Shown here piece by piece: positions 42,745 to 52,228 of a DNA stretch of 64,000 nt. The DNA is from an uncultured Corynebacterium sp. GTDB taxonomy: Bacteria; Actinomycetota; Actinomycetes; Mycobacteriales; Mycobacteriaceae. The first letter of the stretch is position 1; every line of letters starts with the position of its first letter. A program made the position numbers and the translations under genes. Location: positions 62,001-126,000 of the forward strand of contig NZ_CAMQAZ010000003.1 in the NCBI RefSeq assembly GCF_946998835.1, in the 5' to 3' direction. Below the pieces are notes generated by a model, which had not been told where the DNA came from, made no database searches, and saw only the letters and a list, made by a program, of their open reading frames with translations.

Positions 42745-44067
42745 CTACTTGTTTGGAGATAGATCCAGATATCTAGTACGCAAGGTATTGAGAATTGGGA
42801 GCAAAGCCTCGGCATTTGTGAGTGGTAGTGCGCCGTACTTTCCTTGTAGATAGCGTCTTTCTATATTGTGGGCTTCTCTGATGCGAAATTCATCGAGTGC
42901 AAAAAGTTCTGAGAAGGAGTTGTTTTTCTCTACGAACCAAACTTCACCCCTATTCAGTACTTCCACTGGATGACGACCCAACAGGGTTGTGTCATGAGTA
43001 CTGAACAGCAATTGAGCTCCTAGAGGGTTTAGGCGCTCGTCGTCGAAGAGTGCGACCAGTTCGCGGACAAGAAGGGGGTGAAGTGATCCATCAATCTCAT
43101 CTACTGCAAGAACGCCGCCTACCAGCAGGGCAAACAGCGCCGGTATAGCAAGGTCCATCCAAGTTCGAGTCCCTTGTGATTCTTCGCTCTCGGGAAGGCT
43201 AAATGAACGATCGTAACCTCGGTGTTCGAAAAGGATGTATCGAAGGTACTCGTTAATCTCGGACGATTTCAATTCATGAGAGATTTCATCGTCTCCGTCT
43301 GACTTTAGCTTGATGTGAATACTATGCAGGGCCTCTGGTGCGTGTTCCTCGATATCGATATCATTAATTCCCACATCTGCGACGGCAACTACTGCGCGTA
43401 GTGCGGCTAGCCAGTTGGGGTTTTCCTTGGCGAGCTGCACCAGCCAGCGGTGGCGATTATCTTGGTCTGCATCGCCACCGACGATGAGTGGCAGAACTCG
43501 ACTCCACCAATCTAATGCCGATGAATAGTGTCCAGGAGTTTTGACTGTAGCCCAGGCTGAAAACACGAGCGTCCATGGCTGCATAAACTGCTCGATGTTT
43601 TCTCTCGCAGCCTGCGAAATTCCGGAGTTTGCTCCAAACTTCAGCTCACTTCGGTTTCGATCAAATACTTTTTGCCAGCGTAGTTTAGGGTTCGCTAAAA
43701 GGGTTTCAGCAACCACTCCAGCGTCGTCAAGCGTCAAGCTCCAACGAAATCGTACGTCATGCGAGGTGTAGTCGACTTCGAACGACGTCGATTTATCTTG
43801 CTGTAGGAGATGCGGGTTGCGGAGTATTTTCACCCATTCGTCATTTCTGAGCGATTGTGAAACTGCGTTTTTGAGGAGTCCTAGAGGCTTAAGTGCGTTC
43901 GATTTGCCCGAGGCATTGGCTCCAAAAATTGCAGCACGTCGCCAGGTTAACTCCCGCCATGATTCGCCTGCGCGAGGTCTCTGGGTGGTGAAGGCTCGTC
44001 GTTGTAGATCAAGCGTCGATGCACCCCCGAAGGAGCGGAAATTGTCTACAGTAAGCGCGAGTAGCAT
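42745..44067 (-). CDS. AAA family ATPase, RloA/AbiL-like
   Basis: A 440-aa ATP-binding protein. Walker A GANASGKS lies at residues 49-56, Walker B VLAVDEIDGSLHP near 310, and the sensor-like LLFSTHDTTLLG follows. The N-terminal LLALTVDNFRSF is typical of AAA_15/OLD-like ATPases. It has no fused nuclease, so the RloB gene 8 bp downstream would supply that part. The pair resembles the AbiLi/AbiLii defence system, set between hsdS and hsdR. A 135-bp gap to hsdS, AT-rich, may hold its own promoter. Confidence 0.87.
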   Translation of the reverse strand: MLLALTVDNFRSFGGASTLDLQRRAFTTQRPRAGESWRELTWRRAAIFGANASGKSNALKPLGLLKNAVSQSLRNDEWVKILRNPHLLQQDKSTSFEVDYTSHDVRFRWSLTLDDAGVVAETLLANPKLRWQKVFDRNRSELKFGANSGISQAARENIEQFMQPWTLVFSAWATVKTPGHYSSALDWWSRVLPLIVGGDADQDNRHRWLVQLAKENPNWLAALRAVVAVADVGINDIDIEEHAPEALHSIHIKLKSDGDDEISHELKSSEINEYLRYILFEHRGYDRSFSLPESEESQGTRTWMDLAIPALFALLVGGVLAVDEIDGSLHPLLVRELVALFDDERLNPLGAQLLFSTHDTTLLGRHPVEVLNRGEVWFVEKNNSFSELFALDEFRIREAHNIERRYLQGKYGALPLTNAEALLPILNTLRTRYLDLSPNK

Positions 44068-44202
44068 GCCGAAATTTTAACCCCTGCGGAGGGAATATGC
44101 ACATTTTGTGCCAAAAGTGGGTGATATGCTCTCGGGGTTTCAATTCAGGTGCTGATAGGAGTGGAGGTTTTGTAATGCGCTGACTGTAGATATGCGCCTC
44201 GT

Positions 44203-45426
44203 TTATGCTAAGAGTTTCTTAAATTTGAGTAGTTGGTCTCGGTAGTACTCGTATTGTTTCCGGCGAGCTTTAATCTCGGCAGGCAGGCCGGAGGCGAGGT
44301 CGTTCACGAGTGCATCGAACTTGTCGAGAATATTCACGATGCGCTGCTGTTCTTCGAGGGGAGGGATGGGGATGGGGAAATTCTTAATAATTTTGGAGTT
44401 AAGGTCGGAACGCGCACCGCGTCCTAATGCCTTCAATTCTTCATAGTGAGCAGCTGTCCAGTAGAAAGCGAACTTAAAATTAACAGCTGTTTCGTCGAGT
44501 TCTATGTTGCAACAATGTTGATTAGTGGTTAGTGGGATTTTATTCACTGCACAACGGCCGGCGCTTGCTCCTGAAATTGCAACAATCAGACAATTTTCCG
44601 GAATCCAGTGCGCCCCTGTTTGTGCGACAGCTTGCTCGGTAATGAATTCGTTGGTTGAGTAAATCTCGTTGAAAACGACCTCTTGAGTTCGAAGCCAAGG
44701 TATCTTTCCACCTTGGTAAAAACCTCTGTTTGATTTTGCCGGAGTTGCGCCTGAGCTGACCCGCTGGGAAACCTCGCCTAATGTTGCCCACCGGACGCTC
44801 TCGCTCTCGGTAAACGTCAGCAGTTGGTCACGATAAAATTCATACTGCTTTTTCCTCACTTCCAGCTCCGCTTCCAGCTCCGCTTCCAGCGATTGGAAGG
44901 TGTCGAGGATTTTTACGATTTCTTGTTGGATTTCCAAAGGAGGGCATGGTGCCATCACTTTCGACATTGCTGCTGAAGAAATACGACGAACTTTTGTTCC
45001 AGTAATCCAGCGCTCGATTGATCGGTGGAAAAGTGAACTATTGAAAAAGTATGAAACAAACTTTGGATTCATACTGTGTCGAAAGACATAACCGTCGCCG
45101 CTTATAACAATTTCCTCAGTGCCGAGCCAAGCCGTGGCTTTGCCCAAATCTTCATCGTTTTCAGACGTGGTAGCGATGAACACATCGCCAGGTAACATCT
45201 TCCGCTTCTTAGCGGCGAAGTCATCGCTGACAAACGACTTAGTTTCCGTAGCCCAGATTCCGTAGTGGGTATAAATCTGGCCGTAGTGGATACAGCCGAC
45301 ACCGCTTTCGGTGAAGTCTTTCTTCTGGAGTCCGCCACCACGACTGAAAGTGCCAACCTCACCCAGCGGTTTGTACTCCACACCATTCGGGCAGAGTTCC
45401 TCGATGAGCTTTTCGATCTGGTTCAC
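44203..45426 (-). CDS. hsdS: Type I restriction enzyme specificity subunit
   Basis: Recognises the bipartite target for the methylase and nuclease. The 407-aa protein has two target-recognition domains (about 15-165 and 205-355), each followed by a conserved helix: IQQEIVKILDTFQSLEAELEAELEVRKKQ and EEQQRIVNILDKFDALVNDL (each ending RRKQYE/RKKQYEFYRDQL). The central helix carries tandem LEAE units (residues about 180-190). Its ATG overlaps the rhuM stop by ATGA, so they are coupled. Confidence 0.93.
   Translation of the reverse strand: MNQIEKLIEELCPNGVEYKPLGEVGTFSRGGGLQKKDFTESGVGCIHYGQIYTHYGIWATETKSFVSDDFAAKKRKMLPGDVFIATTSENDEDLGKATAWLGTEEIVISGDGYVFRHSMNPKFVSYFFNSSLFHRSIERWITGTKVRRISSAAMSKVMAPCPPLEIQQEIVKILDTFQSLEAELEAELEVRKKQYEFYRDQLLTFTESESVRWATLGEVSQRVSSGATPAKSNRGFYQGGKIPWLRTQEVVFNEIYSTNEFITEQAVAQTGAHWIPENCLIVAISGASAGRCAVNKIPLTTNQHCCNIELDETAVNFKFAFYWTAAHYEELKALGRGARSDLNSKIIKNFPIPIPPLEEQQRIVNILDKFDALVNDLASGLPAEIKARRKQYEYYRDQLLKFKKLLA
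44859..44892 (-). repeat. 12-bp tandem repeat in the HsdS central helix
   Basis: CTTCCAGCTCCG occurs at 44859-44870 and 44871-44882, followed by a partial third unit CTTCCAGCGA. It encodes LEAE units in the spacer helix between the two target-recognition domains. Confidence 0.88.
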
Positions 45427-46460
45427 TTCTGCTCCTTCGGTGGTTGCTGAATCTGTTTCTGAACTGCAGTGATTTCCTTGAGATAATCCCGTTCCACGCC
45501 ACTGGGTTGGGTATCCATCACAGTTTTGTACTTCTCGTATTCCTCATGGGCCTTCTGTACTGCTTGGCGGTGGGAAACCGTTCCTGCTCCCTCCAAGGAC
45601 TTGCCGCCCATGGCCGCAATCATTGTGGTGAGGTGATCCATCCAGTCCGCCATATACGTTGGCTGGTGCATCTGCGCACGGAATTCTGCCGCATCGAAGT
45701 AGGCAGAAACCAAGGTATTCAGGTGTTTTAGCTCGTCTTCGGCAAGGTAGTTTTTGGCAATCTCCACCTCGGCCTTGGTGATGCGCTCGCCCTTCCAATT
45801 GGTCATCCCCATGTTTGGCTTTGTGGCGTCCGAACGTTCGAAAACCACCTCGGCTGCCGTGTGGCCGTGAGCACCAAAATGAAGCTTATTCTGGACTGTC
45901 GCAAAGAACTGCTTACTCACAGCGGCCCTCGGATCGTAATCCACGCTGGTGGCGTACAAATCTAAAACCTGGCGATGAATGACCTTCTCACTAGAGCGAA
46001 TATCGCGGATGCGCTCCAGCAATTCACGCCAATACGTTCCGCCGCCGCCCTCTTTCAGCCGCTCATCGTCCATGGCGAAGCCCTTAATCAGATATTCGCG
46101 CAAGACGCCTAGTGCCCACTGTCGGAACTGAGTACCCCGCAAGGACTTCACTCGGTAGCCCACGGAGATAATCACGTCGAGGTTGTAGTGTTTGACCTGG
46201 TAGTTCTTTCCGTCGGCCGCAGTTGTTCGGAATTTCCGAACAACTGAATCCTCTTCGAGCTCGCCTTCCGCAAACACATTCCTAATGTGCTCGGAGATGT
46301 TCGCCTTCGACGACTGGAACAGCTCCACCATCTGGGCCTGAGTGAGCCACACGGTTTCGTCGACAAGCCGTACCTCAATGCGAGTAGCGCCGTCGTCCGT
46401 GCGGAACATCACCAGCTCGCCCGCAGACGCCATGCTCATGTCGCCGTTCGTGTCAGACAT
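45423..46460 (-). CDS. RhuM family protein
   Basis: A 345-aa protein of the RhuM (virulence RhuM) family, often found within type I restriction loci. The N-terminal part has TVWLTQAQMVELFQSSKANI, a helix-turn-helix-like segment, then NVFAEGELEEDSVVRKF, NLDVIISVGYRVKSLRGTQF and REYLIKGFAMDDERLKE, all family hallmarks. I place the start at ATG 46460, which overlaps the hsdM stop by 8 bp; longer upstream reading would run inside hsdM. Its role in restriction is unknown. It lies between hsdM and hsdS and is coupled to both. Confidence 0.9.
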   Translation of the reverse strand: MSDTNGDMSMASAGELVMFRTDDGATRIEVRLVDETVWLTQAQMVELFQSSKANISEHIRNVFAEGELEEDSVVRKFRTTAADGKNYQVKHYNLDVIISVGYRVKSLRGTQFRQWALGVLREYLIKGFAMDDERLKEGGGGTYWRELLERIRDIRSSEKVIHRQVLDLYATSVDYDPRAAVSKQFFATVQNKLHFGAHGHTAAEVVFERSDATKPNMGMTNWKGERITKAEVEIAKNYLAEDELKHLNTLVSAYFDAAEFRAQMHQPTYMADWMDHLTTMIAAMGGKSLEGAGTVSHRQAVQKAHEEYEKYKTVMDTQPSGVERDYLKEITAVQKQIQQPPKEQK

Positions 46461-48030
46461 CGGTGCGGGTTCCCTCAAGATCTGCCACAATCTCATCGAT
46501 TGCCTCGCGCAGCTGACGCTGGCGCTCCACGATGCCAACAATCTGCTTATTCAGCTCCACGATGTCGATGACCTCGCGGGTGTCCTCCGGCTCGACATAG
46601 GAGGAAACCGCGATGTTGTAGTCGTTTTCTGCAATCTCCTCAGCGGGCACCAGCTTGGTGAAATACTCCACATCCTCGCGGGCAGTGAAGGAATCCAGAA
46701 TCTTCTTCTGATTCTTCTCATTTAGTCGGTTCTTGTTGCCACTTCGCTCAAACTCTGCGGAGGCATCGACGAAGAGAACCGAATTGTCCTTCTTCGACTT
46801 CTTCAACACGATGATGCAGGTCGCGATGGTAGTGCCGAAGAAAAGATCCGGCGGCAACTGGATAACCGTATCCACATAGTTGTTATCCACCAGGTACTTG
46901 CGAATTTTCTTCTCCGCGCCGCCGCGGTAAAGCACACCGGGGAACTCAACAATTGCGGCAGTGCCGTTCGTCGCAAGCCACGAGAGAATATGCATCGTAA
47001 AAGCCAAATCGGCCTTCGACTTCGGGGCCAGGACGCCTGCCGGTGCGTAGCGTGGATCGTTAATCAACAGAGGATTGTTATCGCCCTCCCACTTGATGGA
47101 GTAGGGCGGGTTGGACACAATCGCCTCAAACGGCTGGTTGTCCCAGTGCGCAGGTTCGGTGAGGGTATTGCCCAGCGCAATGTCGAAATTATCGAAGTTC
47201 ACATCGTGCAGGAACATGTTAATGCGTGCCAAGTTATACGTGGTCAGGTTGATTTCCTGGCCGTAGTAGCCCTCGCGGACACCACCTTCGCCAAGCACCT
47301 TCTTGAATTTCAACAGCAGCGAACCGGAGCCGACAGCCGGGTCATACACCCTGTTCACGCTCTTCTTTCCCACCACGGTAATCCGGGTCAGCAGCTCAGA
47401 GACTTCCTGCGGCGTGTAGTACTCGCCTCCGGACTTGCCTGCCTGAGAGGCATACATGCCCATCAAGTACTCGTAGGCATCACCAAATAGGTCGATGGAG
47501 TTGTCATCGGCTTTAACGGTGAGCGGCATATTGCCGATATGCCGCATTAGCTCGAAGATCTTGTCGTTGCGCTCGATGACCGAGTTGCCAAGCTTGCTGC
47601 TGTCCAGGTTGATGTCGTCGAAAAGCCCTTTAAGATCGCTTTCGCTAGCGGTGCCCTGCGCGGACGCCTCGATATTCTTGAACACCTGCTGCAGTCGTTC
47701 ATTGAGGTTCTCGCGGTAATGTTCGTCCGTCGCCTGCTTGCAGACGTTGGTAAACAACTCAGAGGGCAAAATGAAGTAGCCCTTTTCCTCGACGATGCTG
47801 GCCCGGCCCCACTCGGCATCCTCGTCAGAAAGGGAAGCGTAGTCCGCGTCCTCATTGCCAGCTGCGCGTTCGCCGTCATCGATGTACTCGGAGAGCTTCT
47901 CCGAGATAAAGCGGTAGAACATCATGCCGAGCACATAAGACTTAAAGTCCCAACCATCCACGCTGCCACGCAAGTCGTTGGCGATGTTCCAAATAGTCCT
48001 GTGCAGCTGTGCCCGGTCTGCGTCACTCAT
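46453..48030 (-). CDS. hsdM: Type I restriction-modification DNA methyltransferase
   Basis: Adenine-N6 methylase of the type I system. The 525-aa protein has the N-terminal helical domain (about 1-150), SAM motif VYDPAVGSGSLLLKF and catalytic NPPYSIKWEGD. Length is normal for family HsdM. First gene of the minus-strand hsd operon: hsdM-rhuM-hsdS-AAA-rloB-hsdR. Its ATG follows GGGGATTTTCACT. Stop overlaps the rhuM start. Confidence 0.95.
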   Translation of the reverse strand: MSDADRAQLHRTIWNIANDLRGSVDGWDFKSYVLGMMFYRFISEKLSEYIDDGERAAGNEDADYASLSDEDAEWGRASIVEEKGYFILPSELFTNVCKQATDEHYRENLNERLQQVFKNIEASAQGTASESDLKGLFDDINLDSSKLGNSVIERNDKIFELMRHIGNMPLTVKADDNSIDLFGDAYEYLMGMYASQAGKSGGEYYTPQEVSELLTRITVVGKKSVNRVYDPAVGSGSLLLKFKKVLGEGGVREGYYGQEINLTTYNLARINMFLHDVNFDNFDIALGNTLTEPAHWDNQPFEAIVSNPPYSIKWEGDNNPLLINDPRYAPAGVLAPKSKADLAFTMHILSWLATNGTAAIVEFPGVLYRGGAEKKIRKYLVDNNYVDTVIQLPPDLFFGTTIATCIIVLKKSKKDNSVLFVDASAEFERSGNKNRLNEKNQKKILDSFTAREDVEYFTKLVPAEEIAENDYNIAVSSYVEPEDTREVIDIVELNKQIVGIVERQRQLREAIDEIVADLEGTRTDV

Positions 48031-48197
48031 AGTGAAAATCCCCGCTCAATCAGTAAAAATGCTTGAGTTTCCAGTCTAGTGGCAGACGATACGAAGTCAG
48101 GGGAGAACGTGATGAGCAAAGCTGGGCGGGGGTAGGGGAGAAGGGAGCGCCGTCAAGCGTCAAGCTCGGTGCCCACCTTGTAATTCAGCCCAACCCC

Positions 48198-49028
48198 CTA
48201 CCGCTTCCGCAGCACCAGCACGAGGTTCGACACCGCGAACTCCCGCAGCCCCGGCACGTGGACCATCCACCAGGCCCACCACGGGTGGTAGCGCGGAAAC
48301 GCGGCCAGCAGCTCGCAGTCACCAGCTTCCGCCGCAGCGCGAGCCCACTTCAACCCTTCACCGCAACCGACCTTGAACAGGGACTCGCCAAAGTAGTTCT
48401 TCGGCCGCTTGCCATGCTTCTTCTCATACATGCGCCGCGCGCGGTCGCCACCCAGGTAATGCGTCATCCCCATCTCGTGGCCACCGAACGGGCCGTACCA
48501 AATGGTGTACGAGTAAACGACCAGCCCGCCCGGCTTGGTTACGCGTAGCATTTCCTCGCCCATCGTCCACGGCTCGGGCACGTGCTCGGCGACGTTCGAC
48601 GAGTAGGTCAGGTCAAACGCGTCATCGCGAAATGGCAGCTCCAGTCCCGATCCGCGTACCGACGACTCCAGCTTGATCCCCGCCGCCGCCATCTCGCCCA
48701 CATCGGGTTCGCAGGTGTAATATTCCACGCCACGCTGGGCAAACGCTCGGCCAAAGTACCCAGGGCCGCCGCCGACATCAAGGATGCGCTTGCCGCGCAG
48801 AGAGGTGTCCGCCGAACCCGCCGCACCATCAGCCCCAGCTGCGATGCCTTCGAGCAAGCCGATGGTGTCCTCGGCCAGGTGTCCGTAGAAGATATCGGGA
48901 TCGGTTTGCTCGTATTTGAAGTCGTTGAGCAGCCCGAATGAGCGCGACAGCGTGGCGAAGCTGCGCAGCTCTTTCAGAGCAGGTGGGACGATAAAAGCGG
49001 GAAAGCGAAAGCTGGTCACGTCAATCAA
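48198..49028 (-). CDS. SAM-dependent methyltransferase (MtrP/Rv0224c-like)
   Basis: A 276-aa class I methyltransferase with SAM motif RILDVGGGPGYFGRAF and the following acidic residue in YYTCEPDVGEM. Order and length match corynebacterial MtrP (NCgl2764) and Rv0224c, reported to be needed for efficient mycolate transport. Divergent from the glycosyltransferase over 85 bp. Its usual neighbour pckG is about 30 kb away here. If no mycolates are made, the substrate must be something else, or the gene is a relic. Confidence 0.85.
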   Translation of the reverse strand: MIDVTSFRFPAFIVPPALKELRSFATLSRSFGLLNDFKYEQTDPDIFYGHLAEDTIGLLEGIAAGADGAAGSADTSLRGKRILDVGGGPGYFGRAFAQRGVEYYTCEPDVGEMAAAGIKLESSVRGSGLELPFRDDAFDLTYSSNVAEHVPEPWTMGEEMLRVTKPGGLVVYSYTIWYGPFGGHEMGMTHYLGGDRARRMYEKKHGKRPKNYFGESLFKVGCGEGLKWARAAAEAGDCELLAAFPRYHPWWAWWMVHVPGLREFAVSNLVLVLRKR

Positions 49029-49113
49029 TCTAATGGACTGGGTGGGGTGGTGAGCGCGGATTTTGAGCTAAAGCGACAACGAAATCCTCGTCGAGCGTTA
49101 GGCTCGTATTGTT

Positions 49114-50292
49114 ATGAAAATCTTACTGTTGTGTTGGCGCGACACTGGCCACCCCGAAGGTGGAGGCAGTGAGCGCTATTTGGAACGCGTCGCGGGGTAC
49201 CTTGCCAACCAAGGCCACACCGTGGTGTTCCGCACGGCCAGCTACCCAGGCGCACCGGCACTATCGCGTCGCGACGGCGTGACTTTCTCCCGCGCCGGTG
49301 GAGATTTTTCCGTCTACGTGCGTGCCTGGGCAGCGATGTTGGGTGCACGTTTTGGTCTCGGGCCAATTGCCAAGGCGCTCGGCGGCAAGCCCGATGTCGT
49401 TGTCGATACTCAAAATGGCGTCCCCTTTTTCGCCCGGGTTTTCTCCGGCGCGCCGACGGTACTGCTGACACATCACTGCCACCGTGAGCAGTGGCCAGTG
49501 GCGGGCCCGATTATCAGCAAGTTGGGTTGGTTCATCGAGTCGCGGTTGTCGCCGATGATTCACCGTCGCTGCCGCTACATCACCGTTTCCGAGCCGAGTG
49601 CCGCGGAATTGGAAGAACTCGGGGTGTCGCCGGGACGTATCGCGGTAATCCGCAATGGTGTGGACCCGATTCCGGAGGAGGTGCAGTCGACCGAAATTGT
49701 CGCTGACCTGTCCGAATGCGACGGTCCAGCACCCCACCTGGTGACGCTGTCGCGGTTGGTCCCGCACAAGCAGATTGAACACGCCATCGATGTGCTTGCA
49801 GATCTTGTGCAGGATCGACCTGGTGCGGTGCTTGACGTCATTGGCTCGGGTTGGTGGCACGACAATCTCGTGGAATATGCTCGTGATAAGGGTGTTTCCG
49901 ACCATGTCATTTTTCATGGGCAGGTCACCGAGGTGGATAAGCACCGCATCCTCTCTGGCGCGTGCCTGCACTTAATGCCATCCCGCAAGGAGGGCTGGGG
50001 ACTCGCCGTCATCGAATCGGCGCAACACGGCGTGCCAACGGTCGGTTACCGCTCCTCGGCGGGCCTGCGCGACTCAGTCAACGACGGTGAAACTGGCCTC
50101 CTGGCCAGCGATGAAGCTGACCTGATCGCCAAGACGCGGCAGATTCTCGATGACGGTGAACTACATCGCGCAATGTCCAAGGCCTGCGTAGCTCGCGCCG
50201 AGGAGTTTGGTTGGGATAAAACTGGCGAGGCAGTCCTGGAAGTCCTGGAAAACCCAACACTGGACAAGCTGCTACCTGCGACGAGGCAGTAG
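49114..50292 (+). CDS. Glycosyltransferase family 4 (Rv0225-like)
   Basis: A 392-aa retaining GT-B glycosyltransferase. N-terminal GGGSERYLERVAGYLANQG, a central VTLSRLVPHKQIEHAI, and the nucleotide-sugar E-x7-E motif in KEGWGLAVIESAQHG are all present. No signal or membrane segment; it probably works at the inner membrane face on an envelope glycolipid. Its 3' end overlaps the convergent membrane-protein gene by 21 bp. Gene order equals Rv0225 of mycobacteria; substrate is unknown. Confidence 0.9.
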   Translation: MKILLLCWRDTGHPEGGGSERYLERVAGYLANQGHTVVFRTASYPGAPALSRRDGVTFSRAGGDFSVYVRAWAAMLGARFGLGPIAKALGGKPDVVVDTQNGVPFFARVFSGAPTVLLTHHCHREQWPVAGPIISKLGWFIESRLSPMIHRRCRYITVSEPSAAELEELGVSPGRIAVIRNGVDPIPEEVQSTEIVADLSECDGPAPHLVTLSRLVPHKQIEHAIDVLADLVQDRPGAVLDVIGSGWWHDNLVEYARDKGVSDHVIFHGQVTEVDKHRILSGACLHLMPSRKEGWGLAVIESAQHGVPTVGYRSSAGLRDSVNDGETGLLASDEADLIAKTRQILDDGELHRAMSKACVARAEEFGWDKTGEAVLEVLENPTLDKLLPATRQ

Positions 50293-52116
50293 CGCTTCCC
50301 TTGCTCCAGTCATCAGTGCCGCAAGTAGTCCAGCCAGCAGGCACAGTGTCCAGATTCCAAAGGCCGCCCACGCAGCCACATAGGAACCCTGGCTCGGTCG
50401 CGTGGTCGGTTCGATAACGCCCGGGACATGGTAAAGCTCCAGGTCAGGGCTGACATACACCGGGTTCAAAGCTGCCACAATCTCAGCGGAATCACCGAAG
50501 TTACCGGGCGAATTCTCCACCAGAACCCAGCCAACGCCCTGATCGCGAAGACTCTGGAGTGCAGACTCACGCTCCTCCTGTGTCTTCGCACCACCGAGCA
50601 GTGTGCGCTCAACTGTTGTGGCTCCCTCACCGGATACCGCCTGCCCAGAGACGATTAACTCACCCGAGTTCACCACCGGAGCAGGCAGAATCTTCGTAGC
50701 CGGGTCGAGGACAGGACGCCCATTGATGATGCGATAAGAACCGGCGGGCAGCACCGCAACGTGATCGTCGTCAAGCGCGACGACACCGGAGACCGCAGAC
50801 CAGCCCTCCCACGACGGAATGGGGCGTAGCGGAGCGACATCGGCGGGCAGCGTCGGAACAGCCGCGATGATAATGAGTGCACTGACACCAGTCGCCAGCC
50901 ATTGACCGACATCGGCGGTGGCACTGCGCGCGCGGCGTGCCAGGTACTCCGCACCACTGGCGGCGAGGATGACATAGGCGGGGATGGCGAGCGCAATCCA
51001 CTTCTGCGCATCGCGAAGTAGACCCGCTCCCGGAATATGCTCCAGCGCCCAGCCCATCGCCAGAATGCCCGGCGTCGTCGCGGCCAGAGCCACCAGCACG
51101 ATGGCGGCGGCACCAGTGATAATCAGGCCCCGCCAGCGCTCCTGCGAATGCCAGACGCGACGGAATCCGAGACCCATCAGCGCCAAGAGCGGAAGCACCA
51201 TGATGGCCGAAAAACCAACCTCGCGAGTCAGCGGCACAGCCTGCTTATTCCAGATGCCACCCAGCCCCAACAGACTGCCGAGCGTGCCGACGTGAGCCTC
51301 TGCTCTGGCCGCAAATGCGGCAGCGCCAGCCACATCGGAGGACCCAGCCGCACTCGGATTCAGTAAAGATGCGACCAACCACGGGGAACTGACCGCTACG
51401 GTTGTGGCCGCAATCCATGCGCGATTGCGGTTATCGCGAGCGGCGATAAATCCGGTGATACCAGCTAAGAGAGCGCCGGTCGGCGTGAGTCCCGCGGCAG
51501 CAATGGCACTGGTGCGCCACAGAGCACTGCCCATCTGCGTTGCCAGAACAACTGCTGGAAGTAGCAATACAGCGATGACCAGTGACCACTGCCCTTGGAG
51601 AAGTCGTTCGACCACGAACGGGTTCCAGAGCAGCATGGTCGGTGCGATCAGCTGGCTGACCAAGCTCGGGGTCATGCGAACAAGGCCGGAGCCGGGTGCG
51701 GCACCGGCGCCAGCACCAGTACCAGCGCTGCCGAACGTGAGCCTGCGGGCGAGTTCAGCAGCCGCAAGACCGCCGATCAAACAGGTGCCAACCAGGGCGA
51801 AGCGCACCCAGTGGCTGACATCCACAAAATAACCCAATGCCCACAGGGCAGTGTCCTGCGGAACCGCTCGTGCCGCAGCGGGGCCGAGGCCCAGGGCTGC
51901 GTCGGTAAGCGGTGGGTGATTGGGGATAACCATGTCGCGCAGCAGAAACATCGGTGCCCCAAAGTGACTGTCAGCTGGCACCTTGTGAGGGACAAAGAGC
52001 GGCCAGCACACGGCAGCCGTCAGCACAAGAATCCACGACAACACAAAAACCCAGGCGACTCGCTCCGAATGAGAGCGAGCCGACTGGGTCAAAGTAGTGC
52101 GGAAACGTTGTGTCAC
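50272..52116 (-). CDS. Polytopic membrane protein (Rv0226c-like, GT-C type)
   Basis: A 614-aa multi-pass protein, with about eleven hydrophobic helices and a C-terminal extracytoplasmic domain of about 150 residues before a last helix. An early loop has SHFGAPMFLLRDMVIPNHPP with acidic residues as in GT-C-like glycosyltransferases, but no clear catalytic signature. Position matches Rv0226c in the conserved envelope locus. A role in lipid or glycan transfer across the membrane is inference from location and topology. Confidence 0.8.
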   Translation of the reverse strand: MTQRFRTTLTQSARSHSERVAWVFVLSWILVLTAAVCWPLFVPHKVPADSHFGAPMFLLRDMVIPNHPPLTDAALGLGPAAARAVPQDTALWALGYFVDVSHWVRFALVGTCLIGGLAAAELARRLTFGSAGTGAGAGAAPGSGLVRMTPSLVSQLIAPTMLLWNPFVVERLLQGQWSLVIAVLLLPAVVLATQMGSALWRTSAIAAAGLTPTGALLAGITGFIAARDNRNRAWIAATTVAVSSPWLVASLLNPSAAGSSDVAGAAAFAARAEAHVGTLGSLLGLGGIWNKQAVPLTREVGFSAIMVLPLLALMGLGFRRVWHSQERWRGLIITGAAAIVLVALAATTPGILAMGWALEHIPGAGLLRDAQKWIALAIPAYVILAASGAEYLARRARSATADVGQWLATGVSALIIIAAVPTLPADVAPLRPIPSWEGWSAVSGVVALDDDHVAVLPAGSYRIINGRPVLDPATKILPAPVVNSGELIVSGQAVSGEGATTVERTLLGGAKTQEERESALQSLRDQGVGWVLVENSPGNFGDSAEIVAALNPVYVSPDLELYHVPGVIEPTTRPSQGSYVAAWAAFGIWTLCLLAGLLAALMTGAREALLPRRR

Positions 52117-52228
52117 GTGCCCTATATTAAATTATTTTTAGATTCCCTCAGTGAAACGCCATGCGAGGTGCAACTCCAGGGTATAAGCGAGTGCCTGAGG
52201 AATCCGAGGCACATCGGATTTTGATGGC

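Noticed and set aside
44068..44202. GlxR (cAMP) site in the gap before the AAA ATPase gene
   Set aside because: GCACA-TTT-TGTGC is a palindrome but in the opposite orientation to TGTGA-N6-TCACA, so it does not fit GlxR.
38856..48030. Phase-variable hsdS inversion
   Set aside because: Only one hsdS gene and no inverted partner or recombinase in the locus; the only variable-looking element is the LEAE repeat.
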